From: MFD01213-c1 sp963704405 | GTDB lineage: Bacteria > Planctomycetota > Phycisphaerae > Tepidisphaerales > Tepidisphaeraceae | Direction: 5' to 3' | Assembly: GCA_963704405.1 (NCBI GenBank) | Contig: OY969903.1 | Location: 3,410,001 to 3,474,000, forward strand | DNA length: 64,000 nucleotides | Shown here: positions 32,909 to 42,363 of the stretch, piece after piece | How the letters are laid out: the number at the start of each line of letters is the position of its first letter | How positions within the stretch are numbered: the first letter of the stretch is position 1 | Program-made: the position numbers and the translations under genes | The notes under the pieces: generated by a model | What the model was told of the DNA's origin: nothing | The model's database searches: none | What the model saw: the letters and a program-made list of their open reading frames with translations, nothing else

Positions 32909-34136
32909 GTGAAATCACCCGCGGACTTTAAACCGAAAGCAAGGGCGCTCCCTGATTGCTGCCGCGTCGGCGGTCTTTTTCTTTTCCCACTGGTCGGCTG
33001 CCGTCACCGTCACAGTGAAGAATGACTCCGACATCGACCGCAAATCAGAAACAGTCGAAGTGCAATGGAGCGACATCGAGAAAAGCCTCCCCGCCAAAAC
33101 CAGACCGGATCATGTGATCGTGACAGATTCTGACGACAAGGCGATCGTGGTCCAACCCATCTTCCCCAGCGGCCAAAAGAAGCCGGCCGGCGAATTGGTT
33201 TTTCAATCGGACTTCAAGCCCAACGAAACCAAAACCTTTACCCTCAAACCCGGCCAGCCGGAGCCTTATGAACCCCGGGTCTATGGCAGATGGGTTCCGG
33301 AGCGATTTGACGACTTCGCATGGGAAAACGATAAAATTGCCTTCCGCATCTACGGACCGCAACTGGAAATCGTCGAACCCGGCAGCAGCGGTGTCGATGT
33401 CTGGCCGAAGCGCACGTCGAGCATGATTGTTAACAAGTGGTATCAGCTCGCCCAGAGCATCAGCAGCGGTTATTACCATTTCGATCACGGCGAAGGGCTC
33501 GACGCTTATAAAGTCGGAAAAGGCCAGGGGTGCGGCGGAACCGCCATCCTCTTCAACAACAAACGCCTCACCACCGGCATCAAAGGCTGGAAAACACAAA
33601 ACGTCATCGCCAACGGCCCCATTCGCCTGATTTTCGAACTGACCTATGACCCGATCGATGTGAACGGTGTCGGCGTTCGCGAAACCAAGCGCGTCACGCT
33701 TGATGCCGGCCAAAATCTCAATCACTACCAAAGCACCTTCACCGCCGACAAACCGATCGACAATTTGCAGGTCATGTCCGGATTAACTGAACATCAGGAT
33801 CGGCCTTACGAGAAAAAATCGGACAAGGCCCAGGGATGGATGACCCTCTGGGACGCCGCCGACAATCCCGGCGAGAAAAAGCCAACCCCCGACGCCCCCA
33901 GTGGTCACATCGGGTGCGCCGTCGTGATGCCGACCGGCCAGGTCGCCGACATCACCGAGATGGACAACCAGCAGGAAATGGTCACCAAAGCGATATCCGG
34001 CGAGCCGGTGAATTTCTGGGCCGGCGCCGGCTGGGACAAGAGCGGTGATTTTTCAAATTATGAAGATTGGAACCATTACGTATCCGTCTGGGCAAGGCGC
34101 ATCGAATCGCCGCTAAAAGTCTCCGTATCGGAATAA
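32909..34136 (+). CDS. Secreted DUF4861 protein, frameshifted in the signal peptide
   Basis: About 408 residues. GTG 32909 follows GAAGGAG by 8 bases and reads MKSPADFKPK; after a break at about 32934-32943 the next frame gives the hydrophobic signal core RSLIAAASAVFFFSHWSAA and the mature protein. An in-frame stop at 32910-32912 excludes any earlier start in the second frame. The mature part has DUF4861 features: YEPRVYGRWVPERFDDFAWENDKIAFRIYGP, KRTSSMIVNKWY, YYHFDHGEGLDAYKVGKGQGCGG and FWAGAGWDKSGDF. DUF4861 proteins occur in pectin and rhamnogalacturonan gene clusters, and two GH105 genes follow here. The biochemical role is not established. Confidence 0.8.
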
Positions 34137-34269
34137 TATTATGTGGCGCGGGCGTCTCGCCGGTGTCGAAACAAGCCAGACACCGGCGAGGCATTCGTGC
34201 TGCATCAGATATCGCACTTGTCAGAAGTTCCAGCACTCAAAGCATCTGTAAAATGAGGAGAGGTCTCTC

Positions 34270-35397
34270 GTGATTCACCGTCTGGCGCTACGATTGCCTC
34301 TTGTCCTGCTGTGTCTTTCGTCGGTCGCGCTCTGCGCCGCCAACGCGCCTTCCACGCAACCCGTCTTGGAAGACTCCGACATCGCCATAATGAAAAAAGC
34401 GTGCGACTGGCAGCTTTCCGTCCTCCCTACGTTAAAAGCCGTCCGCGGGGACTCCCCGCTGAGCTGGATCCGTGCTCCTTTTTACGTTGGCGCCATGGCA
34501 CTCTATCGCCTCACACATGAGGACCAATACCTCAGCGCCATGTCGAAGCTCGCCGAGGAAAACCACTACGCCATCGGATCGCATTCAAAAAACAACAACC
34601 ATCACGCCGACGATTACGCGGTCGGCCAGCTCTATGCTGAGTTATATGAACTGAACAAAGATCCAAAAATAATCGAAACCGTTCGCAAGCGTGTCGATCA
34701 GGTGATGGCTGCCCCCCTGCCCGGCCGCGAGGATTGGTGGTGGTGCGATGCGCTGTTCATGGCTCCCCCGCTGTATGCCCGCCTGTCGGCGATTACCGAT
34801 GACAGAAAATATCTCGACTTCGCCGACAAGCAGTTCTGGGACACCTCGGATTTCCTGTACGACAAAGACGAGCACCTTTATTTCCGCGACAAATCTTTTT
34901 TCAAGAAAACGGAAAAGAACGGCAAAAAAGTATTCTGGAGCCGCGGCAACGGCTGGGTGATGGGGGGCATTGTGCGGGTTCTGCAATACATGCCGAAAGA
35001 TCACCCCAGCCGCCCCAAATACATTGAGCTGCTGACTAAGATGGCGGAGAAAATCGCCGCCCTTCAACAACCCGACGGTTTCTGGCGCGCCAGCCTCCTG
35101 GACCCCGGCGCCTACCCTGGCGGTGAAACCAGCGGCACCGGCTTTTATTGCTACGCCATCACCTGGGGAATCAATGAAGGCGTTCTCCCCCGCGAAAAAT
35201 ATCTGCCGGTCGTGCAGAACGCGTGGAAAGCCCTCAAGACAACTGTCGATCCGACGACCGGAAAAGTCGGTTGGGTCCAGCCTGTAGGCTCCGCGCCGGC
35301 GGCCATTACCGCCGACAACACTGAACCCTATGGCACTGGCGCATTGTTATTGGCAGGCACCGAAATGGTGCGGCTCAACGCCTCGTCGGCAAAGTAA
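34270..35397 (+). CDS. GH105 unsaturated rhamnogalacturonyl hydrolase, secreted
   Basis: 375 residues from GTG 34270, with AGGAG 11 bases upstream and a signal peptide (LPLVLLCLSSVALCAANA). The (alpha/alpha)6 barrel motifs of GH88/GH105 are present: NNNHHADDYAVGQLYAELYEL, REDWWWCDALFMAPPLYARLSAI with the likely catalytic Asp, FWSRGNGWVMGGIVRVLQYMP, and SGTGFYCYAITWGINEGVLP. Members remove the unsaturated uronic acid left by pectate or rhamnogalacturonan lyases. It is the middle gene of a DUF4861-GH105-GH105 set, 133 bases after the first. Confidence 0.92.
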   Translation: MIHRLALRLPLVLLCLSSVALCAANAPSTQPVLEDSDIAIMKKACDWQLSVLPTLKAVRGDSPLSWIRAPFYVGAMALYRLTHEDQYLSAMSKLAEENHYAIGSHSKNNNHHADDYAVGQLYAELYELNKDPKIIETVRKRVDQVMAAPLPGREDWWWCDALFMAPPLYARLSAITDDRKYLDFADKQFWDTSDFLYDKDEHLYFRDKSFFKKTEKNGKKVFWSRGNGWVMGGIVRVLQYMPKDHPSRPKYIELLTKMAEKIAALQQPDGFWRASLLDPGAYPGGETSGTGFYCYAITWGINEGVLPREKYLPVVQNAWKALKTTVDPTTGKVGWVQPVGSAPAAITADNTEPYGTGALLLAGTEMVRLNASSAK

Positions 35398-35479
35398 CCC
35401 ATGACCTGAAATCTCCGAAAATTCATCGCCAACAATAATTCTCTCGCCTGGGTATATCACGGAGAAGGACGCAGCCCCT

Positions 35480-36871
35480 ATGCAATATCGATCGCACGCA
35501 TTGTCTATCGGATTCATGTTCGTCGCGGCATGTGCTCCCGGAACGGGGTCGCCTGCGCTCAAACCCGCGCCTACCACCATGGCGGCGATTCCAACGACTG
35601 ATCCCACGACCAACCCCAAATACACGGTCCCTTATCGCGTCCCTAAACCGGAGCAGATCAAGGCGACTATGGAGCATTTGCGCCAGCGCCTCGATGCCTG
35701 GGCTCCCGTTCTCGCCGAGCCTGCGACCGCTTCTGCCAACAGCGCAAACGCCACCCCGGATCTATCCCGATCGCATGGAAAAACCCTCGGCCTGATTTCC
35801 TATCCCCTGGGCGTCGTCTACACCGGCATGCTCGCAGCCTATGAAGCGACCGGCGATAAAGCATTCGCCGACTTCGACGCAAAGCGGTTTCAATATATCG
35901 CGGATAATCTCCCCAAATACACCAACGAAAAGAACGATAAACGCAACCCCTACCGAAATCTTCTCCATCCGAATTCGCTCGACGCCTGCGGCGCCATCAA
36001 CGCCTCATTCGTCAAAGCGCGGCGAGCCAACATCGGCCCTGATCTCAAGCTATCCATTGACATTGCCGTCAACTGGGTCAGCAATAAGCAGTTCCGCCTG
36101 CCCGACGGCACGCTCGCCCGCAACCGCCCTTTCAAAAATTCGCTCTGGGGCGACGACATGTACATGGGCCCCTCGCTGCTGGCGCAGATGGGGGCACTCA
36201 CCGGCGATCAAAAATATTTCGATGACGCCGCCAGGCAAATCGTCCAGATGGCCGATCGCCTGTTCGTTCCCTCGATGGGCCTTTTCACCCACGGATGGAA
36301 CGCCGAGACCGATGGCAATCAGCCTAAATATTACTGGGGTCGCGCTAATGGCTGGAATATCGTCGCGATGGCGGAGCTGCTCAGCGTCCTTCCCGAAGAT
36401 CATCCGCAGCGGGAGGCGATCCTGAAAATTTTCCGCGCCCACGCCCAGGGCCTTGCCGGCCTTCAATCCGGCACCGGATTGTGGCACCAGATGCTGGATC
36501 GCCCTGACACCTTCCTCGAAACCTCCTGCACCGCGATGTACACCTACGCAATCGCGCGCGGCGTCAATCGCGGCTGGCTCTCCGCAGAAGCCTATGCCCC
36601 GGTCGCCATCGCGGGATGGAACGGCATCACCACCAAAATCACACCCGATGGTCATCTCTCCGATGTCTGCCCCGGCACCAGCTATGCGGCGGATTACATC
36701 TACTACTATCACCGCCCCGCCGTTGATGATATCCACGGCTACGGCCCTGTGCTGCTCGCCGGTTCCGAAGTCATTCAGCTTCTGAAGAATGAGAAGTACC
36801 GAATTGAGAGCGGCCCGAATCAGCCGATCATGTTCGTCGATAAAAAGACGCCGCCGACCACGCGCGAATAA
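35480..36871 (+). CDS. Second GH105 family glycoside hydrolase, predicted lipoprotein
   Basis: 463 residues. The N-terminus has a lipobox-like signal (LSIGFMFVAAC), so the protein is probably lipid-anchored. The GH105 barrel shows GVVYTGMLAAYEATGDKAFADF, HPNSLDACGAINASFVKA, SLWGDDMYMGPSLLAQMGAL with the likely catalytic Asp, YYWGRANGWNIVAMAELLSVLPEDHP, and SCTAMYTYAIARGVNRGWL. Ribosome-binding GGAGAAGG precedes ATG 35480. It differs from the first GH105 in length and sequence, so the two probably act on different unsaturated products. Confidence 0.9.
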   Translation: MQYRSHALSIGFMFVAACAPGTGSPALKPAPTTMAAIPTTDPTTNPKYTVPYRVPKPEQIKATMEHLRQRLDAWAPVLAEPATASANSANATPDLSRSHGKTLGLISYPLGVVYTGMLAAYEATGDKAFADFDAKRFQYIADNLPKYTNEKNDKRNPYRNLLHPNSLDACGAINASFVKARRANIGPDLKLSIDIAVNWVSNKQFRLPDGTLARNRPFKNSLWGDDMYMGPSLLAQMGALTGDQKYFDDAARQIVQMADRLFVPSMGLFTHGWNAETDGNQPKYYWGRANGWNIVAMAELLSVLPEDHPQREAILKIFRAHAQGLAGLQSGTGLWHQMLDRPDTFLETSCTAMYTYAIARGVNRGWLSAEAYAPVAIAGWNGITTKITPDGHLSDVCPGTSYAADYIYYYHRPAVDDIHGYGPVLLAGSEVIQLLKNEKYRIESGPNQPIMFVDKKTPPTTRE

Positions 36872-37040
36872 GCCGGATCACCTCGCGGGATCACTCATCC
36901 TTCTTTTAAAATGAGCGTCGCGATACTTTATTTTCTACAACTGATCGCGGGACAAACATCAGCCTGGCGACAGAATTCCTGCCTTGGCTTCTCATAAAAT
37001 GTGCGTCACAGAATCGCAATATAAAATGACGTGGTGAGAT

Positions 37041-37640
37041 GTGATAAAGCCTCCCTCATCAACCTCAAAGAGCCTGATAAAAGCCGACCGTGCTTTTTAC
37101 CAGCAGCCGGCGATCACGCTCGCCGGTGCCTTGATCGGGACTCTCCTTGTCCGCCGCATCCGAGGAAAAGAATTCCGTGGCCGCATCGTGGAGACGGAAG
37201 CCTACGTCGGGGAGCACGACCTGGCATGTCACGCTTCAAAAGGCCGCACCGCCAGGACGGACGTCATGTTCGGCGAAGGGGGGCACGCTTATGTTTATCT
37301 GATTTATGGCATGCATCAGATGTTGAACATTGTCGCCAGTACCGTCGGCGACGCCCAGGCGGTGCTTGTTCGAGCTGCCGAGCCTCTTGACGGGTGGGAT
37401 GAAAACCTGTCCGGTCCCGGGCGGTTGGCGCGCGGGTTCCGGGTTACACGGAAGGAAAATGGGATTGATTTAACAGGGGATCAGCTTTTTATTTTGAGAG
37501 ATGCAAAGGCTCGTCCGCGGATCATTCGCACGCCGCGCATTGGGGTGGATTATGCGATGCACTGGCGGCACGAACTGCTTCGATTTATTGATGCGGAGAG
37601 CAAGGCTGTCTCTAAACCGCGCCTGGGTCCGGCAAAGTAA
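37041..37640 (+). CDS. 3-methyladenine DNA glycosylase (AAG/Mpg family)
   Basis: 199 residues from GTG 37041. The family pattern is clear: AFYQQPAITLAGALIGTLLVRR, GRIVETEAYVGEHDLACHASKGRTARTDVMFGEGGHAYVYLIYGMHQMLNIV (with the intercalating aromatic region and catalytic Glu in ETEAY), VLVRAAEPLDG, and GPGRLARGFRVT. The enzyme removes alkylated purines in base-excision repair. It stands alone and converges with an oxidoreductase gene; the two stop codons are adjacent. Confidence 0.95.
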   Translation: MIKPPSSTSKSLIKADRAFYQQPAITLAGALIGTLLVRRIRGKEFRGRIVETEAYVGEHDLACHASKGRTARTDVMFGEGGHAYVYLIYGMHQMLNIVASTVGDAQAVLVRAAEPLDGWDENLSGPGRLARGFRVTRKENGIDLTGDQLFILRDAKARPRIIRTPRIGVDYAMHWRHELLRFIDAESKAVSKPRLGPAK

Positions 37641-38573
37641 TCAGCTTGGAACTTCGAGTACAACTTTACCGCGGGTGTGGCCGGATTTTGCATATTCCCA
37701 TGCTTCACGAGCGGCTTCCAACGGAAACGTTTTGGTCACGGAGGTGCTGATGGCGCCTTCATCCAGCAGCGTGCTGATTTCTTTCAAGCGCTGAGTGGAT
37801 GGCCGCATATTCATGAGCATGGCCTTAATGCCGTATCGACGCGCCTGGTCTTCAGAAGGCGGTTGGGACGTTGCGACCAGGATGCCGCCGGCTTTGAGCA
37901 CACCGAAAGATCGGGATTGCGTTTCACCGCCGACAAGGTCGAAGACCATGTTGATGTCTTTGGCGACGGTTTCGAATGGTGTAGTTTTATAGTCGATCAC
38001 CACGTCGGCCCCGAGGGAGCGGAGATAGTCCGTATTACTTTCCGAGCCGGTCGCCAGCACGCGTGCCCCGCGCCAATGGGCGAATTGGACGGCGAAACTT
38101 CCCACACCGCCTGACGCGGCGTGAATCAGCACCATCTGGCCTGAGCGCACCTGCCCATGCTCGAATAATCCCTGCCAGGCGGTCTGGGCGGCGACGGGCA
38201 CCGACGCCGCCTCGATATCATTCAAATGCGCCGGCCTGGCGGCGATTGCCTCGGCGGGGGCGACGGTCAATTGTGCGTACGCCCCGCGGGGACAATTGCC
38301 ATACACCGCATCCCCGACATTCAACCCGCCTACACCGCGGCCAAGCTCAGCAATGACGCCTGAAAAATCACCGCCGGGGACATACGGCAATTCCATCGGA
38401 ACCATCTTCTGGAACATTCCCGAAGCCAGCTTGTAATCCCATGGATTCACGCTGGCCGCATGTACACGCACGAGAACCTGCCCGCTGCCCGCTTCAGGCG
38501 CCGGCGCATCCTCATAGCGCAACTGCTCCGGTCCTCCATACTGGTGAACGCGAATCGCTTTCATCGTCGGCAT
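37641..38573 (-). CDS. NADP-dependent zinc-type alcohol dehydrogenase-like oxidoreductase (quinone reductase group)
   Basis: 310 residues of the medium-chain dehydrogenase family. The N-terminal GroES-like part has MKAIRVHQYGGPEQLRYEDAPAP, VLVRVHAASVNPWDYKLASG and VPGGDFSGVIAELGRGV, lacking the zinc-ligand cysteines, which fits the quinone oxidoreductase branch. The Rossmann part has LIHAASGGVGSFAVQFAHWRGARVLATGS and DLVGGETQSRSFGVLKAGG. AAGGA lies ahead of ATG 38573, supporting this start. Its electron acceptor is unknown. It ends next to the mpg stop codon on the other strand. Confidence 0.92.
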   Translation of the reverse strand: MPTMKAIRVHQYGGPEQLRYEDAPAPEAGSGQVLVRVHAASVNPWDYKLASGMFQKMVPMELPYVPGGDFSGVIAELGRGVGGLNVGDAVYGNCPRGAYAQLTVAPAEAIAARPAHLNDIEAASVPVAAQTAWQGLFEHGQVRSGQMVLIHAASGGVGSFAVQFAHWRGARVLATGSESNTDYLRSLGADVVIDYKTTPFETVAKDINMVFDLVGGETQSRSFGVLKAGGILVATSQPPSEDQARRYGIKAMLMNMRPSTQRLKEISTLLDEGAISTSVTKTFPLEAAREAWEYAKSGHTRGKVVLEVPS

Positions 38574-38644
38574 GAATTTATCCTTGTCATCGTAAAGCGG
38601 GAGGTTGGGTCAGGCGGGATTGTATGCGCAAGCAGCAGGACGAC

Positions 38645-38678
38645 AAACAAAAGCCCCGCCAGAGCAAATGACGGGGCA
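38645..38678 (-). terminator. Intrinsic terminator after the small secreted protein gene
   Basis: On the reverse strand GCCCCG (from 38676) pairs with CGGGGC across about 14 bases and is followed by TTTTGTTTG. It lies about 30 bases after the stop of the gene at 38708. Confidence 0.7.
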
Positions 38679-38707
38679 ATAGCTCACTTAAAGAGGAGTC
38701 CAGTGTG

Positions 38708-39097
38708 TCAGTCAAAAATCGACTTCATGGACTGGGTCGCAGTCTGAAATTCAGCTTTCACCTTATCGACCACTGCGGGCGTTGTGGTCGGTGGCGCTGC
38801 ATCGGGATGGGCAATCGCATCAATGATCTGGGCTTCGACGTCTCCCTGATTTTGCACCACATGCGCGAGCATGTCAGCCTTGCCGCGCTGGACCAAGCGC
38901 AGCGACACGGCAGGATGCTGCCGCACGTTATCAAGCGTCCAGTGCCGGGTGTCGACAAAGGTGTCATGGAACTGCAGGCGATCCTTTGGAATAAGAATCA
39001 CCTTCCCCGGCGTGCGGACCACATGAATCGCGGCGGCGGAAAGGCCCCAACCACCTGCGAGCAACAGAACTGTGGCAAATCGAAATAAGCCTTTCAT
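38708..39097 (-). CDS. Small secreted protein of unknown function
   Basis: 129 residues with a clear signal peptide (LFRFATVLLLAGGWGLSAAA). The mature part (IHVVRTPGKVILIPKDRLQFHDTFVDTRHWTLDNVRQHPAVSLRLVQ) is short and strand-rich, and ends with a helical tail (VVDKVKAEFQTATQSMKSIFD). GAAGGAGACGCC precedes ATG 39097. I do not recognise a family. It is transcribed alone and followed by an intrinsic terminator. Confidence 0.7.
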   Translation of the reverse strand: MKGLFRFATVLLLAGGWGLSAAAIHVVRTPGKVILIPKDRLQFHDTFVDTRHWTLDNVRQHPAVSLRLVQRGKADMLAHVVQNQGDVEAQIIDAIAHPDAAPPTTTPAVVDKVKAEFQTATQSMKSIFD

Positions 39098-39373
39098 ATG
39101 GCGTCTCCTTCAGGTTTGTGGCGAAATCTCGGTTGGCTCACCCAATCCCGCAATGATGATCTGTCCTGGGTTTGGGTCGGCATCACGTCGCAGGCGGTTC
39201 ATCCATCTGCCTCGTAAAACGGAAATAACCTGCACCAATCTCACGACGCAGGCCAGTGTAGACATCGCCGGCGGTCGCAGCAGTTATATTTTAACGGTTA
39301 TCGTGGAATGGGTGGGGAATAATTCGGTTGTGGCGGCGGAAACATGGATTGGGATTTTTTCTCGCGCAGAGAT

Positions 39374-39454
39374 GGGGTGTAACGCTCGATGGCGGCGGCG
39401 GAAATATTGATGGGAAATTTAACGCGGAGGCGCTGAGAAAAGATGCTGAAGTTT
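39374..39454 (+). repeat. Dispersed repeat, copy A (GGGGTGTAAC family)
   Basis: The stretch beginning GGGGTGTAACGCTCGAT and containing GGCGGAAATATTGATGGGAA and GAGGCGCTGAG is nearly the same as the sequence at 41147-41235. It lies in the 364-base gap between two reverse-strand genes (39098-39461); the rest of that gap shows nothing I can name. Confidence 0.8.
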
Positions 39455-39461
39455 TAAGTAC

Positions 39462-40100
39462 TTATCGTTTAGCGGATGAATCGTCGGGTTGTTCGTGCTC
39501 GGCGTGGTCGTGGTCGGGGTGTTCGACTTTCTCGGCGTTGATGAAACCTGCCACTCCGCTTTCGGATTCGTCGTCATCGGATGCGAAGGAAGAAAGATCG
39601 AGTTCGCCTTCGTCTGCCACGCTGGCGAGGTGTTCGGTGATGGGGATGGGCGCATCGTCATCGGCGTCCGCTTTGTTATCTGCGCCCGGGCCATCTTCGG
39701 GGACGGCGTAATGGTCCACCGTTGTAACGAGATCGCCCCGCGGCTCGCGCTTGTTCGCGACGGGCAGCACGCTGGTGTAGAAACCGACAGCAAACAGGCC
39801 TTGCTGCTGCTGATACGGAAAATTAATCAGGTCGCAGAATTCTGAGATCACGGCCTGGGCGGTTGGATCGGCGCGCTCAGCGGACTGGACCGAAAGCTGA
39901 TGCTTGCGATCAACAAAGCGAAGGATCTGAACATAGCGGCCGGTGGATTCGGAATTGCTCCAGTTGGAACCAACCTGTTCGTAAACTTCGAAGTGTTCGC
40001 ACCCGAGGCGCAGGAGCGTCTGGCGGAAGCGTCGGATGATGCGGGCGTGTTCGGCCCGTTTTTCTCTGGGAACGATGTAGCTGTTGGTCTGCAGAAGCAT
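39462..40100 (-). CDS. Hypothetical protein with acidic C-terminal tail
   Basis: 212 residues from ATG 40100, which has AGGA 7 bases upstream; an earlier ATG at 40151 lacks one. The first 120 residues look like a small alpha/beta fold (MLLQTNSYIVPREKRAEHARIIRRFRQTLLRLGCEHFEVYEQVGSNW, then VQILRFVDRKHQLSVQSAERADPTAQAVISEFCDLINF), similar in layout to antibiotic-monooxygenase or NIPSNAP-type dimeric barrels, but I cannot confirm that. The last 80 residues are Asp/Glu/Ser-rich and disordered. No operon partner is evident. Confidence 0.7.
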   Translation of the reverse strand: MLLQTNSYIVPREKRAEHARIIRRFRQTLLRLGCEHFEVYEQVGSNWSNSESTGRYVQILRFVDRKHQLSVQSAERADPTAQAVISEFCDLINFPYQQQQGLFAVGFYTSVLPVANKREPRGDLVTTVDHYAVPEDGPGADNKADADDDAPIPITEHLASVADEGELDLSSFASDDDESESGVAGFINAEKVEHPDHDHAEHEQPDDSSAKR

Positions 40101-40392
40101 GCAGTTTCCTGGTTGGTCGATGACTCGCGCTGCCGATGCATTGTGCCACAAGAATCGCAGGCATTCAAACCAAAGAACGCCGCAAGCGGGGAGATGTTTC
40201 AGGAACGAGAGTTATATGTGCGTTATTTGCAGCGCAGGGGGAAGGGGGATGCGGTTGTGGCCGCAACAAGGTCTGATAAATGATTTGCGGCGACAGTGTG
40301 GCAACGGGTGGGAGAAGTTGCGGCGCGAGACCGTGCGGGACTTTTGCCATGGGCTCTAGCCGCACCGGCCTCGGGCCTATATCTTTCGGGCC

Positions 40393-41076
40393 ATGAATGC
40401 AAAGCAGCGTGCGGCGGAGGCGGCGATTTCCCTGCTGGCCAATGACATGGTCATCGGCCTGGGGACTGGATCGACGGCGGACTTTTTCCTGCAGGCACTG
40501 GCCGCCGCCATCGGTTCAGGGGCGCTGCGCGGCATCCGGGGCGTGCCGACATCGCGGCAATCGGAATATCGCGCGGTGGAACTGGGTATCCCGCTGACGA
40601 CGCTATCCAAAGCGCCGGTGCTTGATGTGACGGTTGACGGCGCCGACGAAGTTGACCCGAATCTCGACCTGATCAAAGGACTCGGGGGGGCGCTGATCCG
40701 CGAGAAAATTGTAGCGCAGAATTCGAAGCGGCTGGTCATCCTGGCCGACGCGACCAAGCTGGTGGACAAATTAGGAACGCACGCGCCGTTGCCGGTGGAA
40801 GTGATCCCGTTTGCGCATGAGTCGCATGAAAGGTTTTTGCGATCGCTCGGAGCCGAACCAACGCTGCGGCGTGTGGGTGGGATGATCTTTAACACCGACA
40901 ATGGGAACCTGATTTACGATTGCCGATTTCCAGGAATCGATCATCCGGCGGACATCGAGCGGCGGATTCACGAACGAGCCGGGGTGCTGGGCACGGGATT
41001 GTTTATCGGGATGGCGACTACGGTGCTGGTTGGGGATGAACAGAAAGTGATGCGGCGGGACCGGGTGGCGCAGTAA
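40393..41076 (+). CDS. rpiA: Ribose-5-phosphate isomerase A
   Basis: 227 residues, the usual length. RpiA interconverts ribose 5-phosphate and ribulose 5-phosphate in the pentose phosphate pathway. Motifs: VIGLGTGSTADFFLQAL for the phosphate, PTSRQSEYRAVELGIPL, LDVTVDGADEVDPNLDLIKGLGGALIREKIVA with catalytic Asp and Glu, and DATKLVDKLG. No Shine-Dalgarno is obvious ahead of ATG 40393. It converges with hemC, with a repeat element between them. Confidence 0.96.
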   Translation: MNAKQRAAEAAISLLANDMVIGLGTGSTADFFLQALAAAIGSGALRGIRGVPTSRQSEYRAVELGIPLTTLSKAPVLDVTVDGADEVDPNLDLIKGLGGALIREKIVAQNSKRLVILADATKLVDKLGTHAPLPVEVIPFAHESHERFLRSLGAEPTLRRVGGMIFNTDNGNLIYDCRFPGIDHPADIERRIHERAGVLGTGLFIGMATTVLVGDEQKVMRRDRVAQ

Positions 41077-41146
41077 CGATTCACGAAAATGCTGCGTCTT
41101 TTATTTTGTTTCATGCCGATCTGGCGCGTCATGAATGGCCGAGCAA

Positions 41147-41309
41147 GGGGTGTAACGCTCGATCGTGGCGGCGGAAATATTGATGGGAAATTTTAACGCA
41201 GAGGCGCTGAGGCACAGAGAAAAGATGCTGAGTTTTCATTTATCTCTCTTCATCGGTGCATTTGTGCGCGAGGAGCTTGCCATTCCGCCACAAACGGGAG
41301 TTACACCCC
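41147..41309. repeat. Dispersed repeat copy B within an inverted-repeat element between rpiA and hemC
   Basis: Bases 41147-41235 repeat copy A (39374-39454) with few changes and an eight-base insertion. The left GGGGTGTAAC and GTGGCGG segments (41147-41173) have complements CCGCCAC and GTTACACCCC on the right (41286-41309), making a 163-bp unit with interrupted inverted ends. The right arm includes the hemC stop codon, so the hemC tail itself carries part of the repeat. Confidence 0.7.
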
Positions 41310-42248
41310 GAGCAAGCGGCTTGCGCCTTTGCGTATGAGCTGGGCGATGATTTCCTGCGCGGCGGATTGAGCGTGCGTGAGGGGGACTGTTGCAGTGGCG
41401 GTGATGATGGGGGGATTTCCGCCGGCAGCGCCTACGGCGGCTTTGAGGGTGAACTGTTTTGCTTCGATGATTGCGAGGGCGGCGATTGGAGAATGGCAAT
41501 TGCCGTTTAAGCCGCTGACTACTGCGCGCTCGGCTTCCACGCAGGTTGCGGTTGTAGGGTCGTGGAGCAAATGCAACGCGTTACGGGTTTGGTGGTCATC
41601 GCGACGGCACTGCAACGCCAGCGCGCCCTGGCCGGCGGCGGGGAGCATTTGGTCGAGCGGGATGGGGCAGGCTTCAGGGTCGGGGAATTTGCCGGAGCGG
41701 CGGAGGCCGGCCATGGCGAGAATGATCGCATCGTACATTCCGTCTCGCATTTTTCGCAGGCGGGTGTCGAGGTTGCCGCGGAGGTTTTCAATGCGCAGGT
41801 CGGGACGGGCGGCGAGGAGCTGGCAGCGGCGGCGAAAGCTGCTGGTGCCGACTTTCGCTTTTTCGGGCAGATCATTCAGGCGAGTTGCCGTCAGCGAGAC
41901 CAGCGCGTCGCGAGGGTCTTCTCGCGGCGGGATGGAAGCGAGGATTAAATTCTGCTGGGGGACCAGCGGCATGGTCACGGGCACGTCTTTGAGGCTGTGG
42001 ACGGCGAAGTCAACTTCGTTGTTGAGCAGGGCCTGTTCCAGTTCTTTGGTGAAGAGTCCTTTGCCACCGAACTCGTGGAGGGGGCGGTCGGTGATCTGGT
42101 CGCCGGTGGTTTTGTAAACACGGACCTGGACTTGCAGGCCGGGGGATTGGCGCATGAGTTCGTCGGCGATCATCTGGCTTTGTGCTAGAGCGAGTTGGCT
42201 GCCGCGTGTGCCGAGACGGAGCAGAGGTTTGGTGTGAGGTTGGTTCAC
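41301..42248 (-). CDS. hemC: Porphobilinogen deaminase (hydroxymethylbilane synthase)
   Basis: 315 residues. It condenses four porphobilinogens into hydroxymethylbilane in haem synthesis. Motifs: LRLGTRGSQLALAQSQMIADEL, GKGLFTKELEQALLNNEVDFAVHSLKDVP, KVGTSSFRRRCQLLAARPDL with the cofactor-binding Arg cluster, LPAAGQGALALQCR and the dipyrromethane-binding Cys in GLNGNCHSPIAAL. Its final codons (LLGV, stop) coincide with the GGGGTGTAA of a dispersed repeat. No other hem gene is nearby. Confidence 0.96.
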   Translation of the reverse strand: MNQPHTKPLLRLGTRGSQLALAQSQMIADELMRQSPGLQVQVRVYKTTGDQITDRPLHEFGGKGLFTKELEQALLNNEVDFAVHSLKDVPVTMPLVPQQNLILASIPPREDPRDALVSLTATRLNDLPEKAKVGTSSFRRRCQLLAARPDLRIENLRGNLDTRLRKMRDGMYDAIILAMAGLRRSGKFPDPEACPIPLDQMLPAAGQGALALQCRRDDHQTRNALHLLHDPTTATCVEAERAVVSGLNGNCHSPIAALAIIEAKQFTLKAAVGAAGGNPPIITATATVPLTHAQSAAQEIIAQLIRKGASRLLGV

Positions 42249-42363
42249 GTTTTTGATTTTGATTGGACTGTGCGCGTGTTTGGGAATGTTAGCAGAAAGC
42301 GTTCGTTAGCGAAGATATCATCTGGCGATTCCAACCTTGCGGCGTTCTGTTATCATCGGCGGC

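Noticed and set aside
29838..37546. Shared 16-base string GCACGCCGCGCATTGG near 29839 and 37531
   Set aside because: One copy lies in the mpg coding region and fits its protein; no extended similarity around it, so it is treated as chance in GC-rich DNA.
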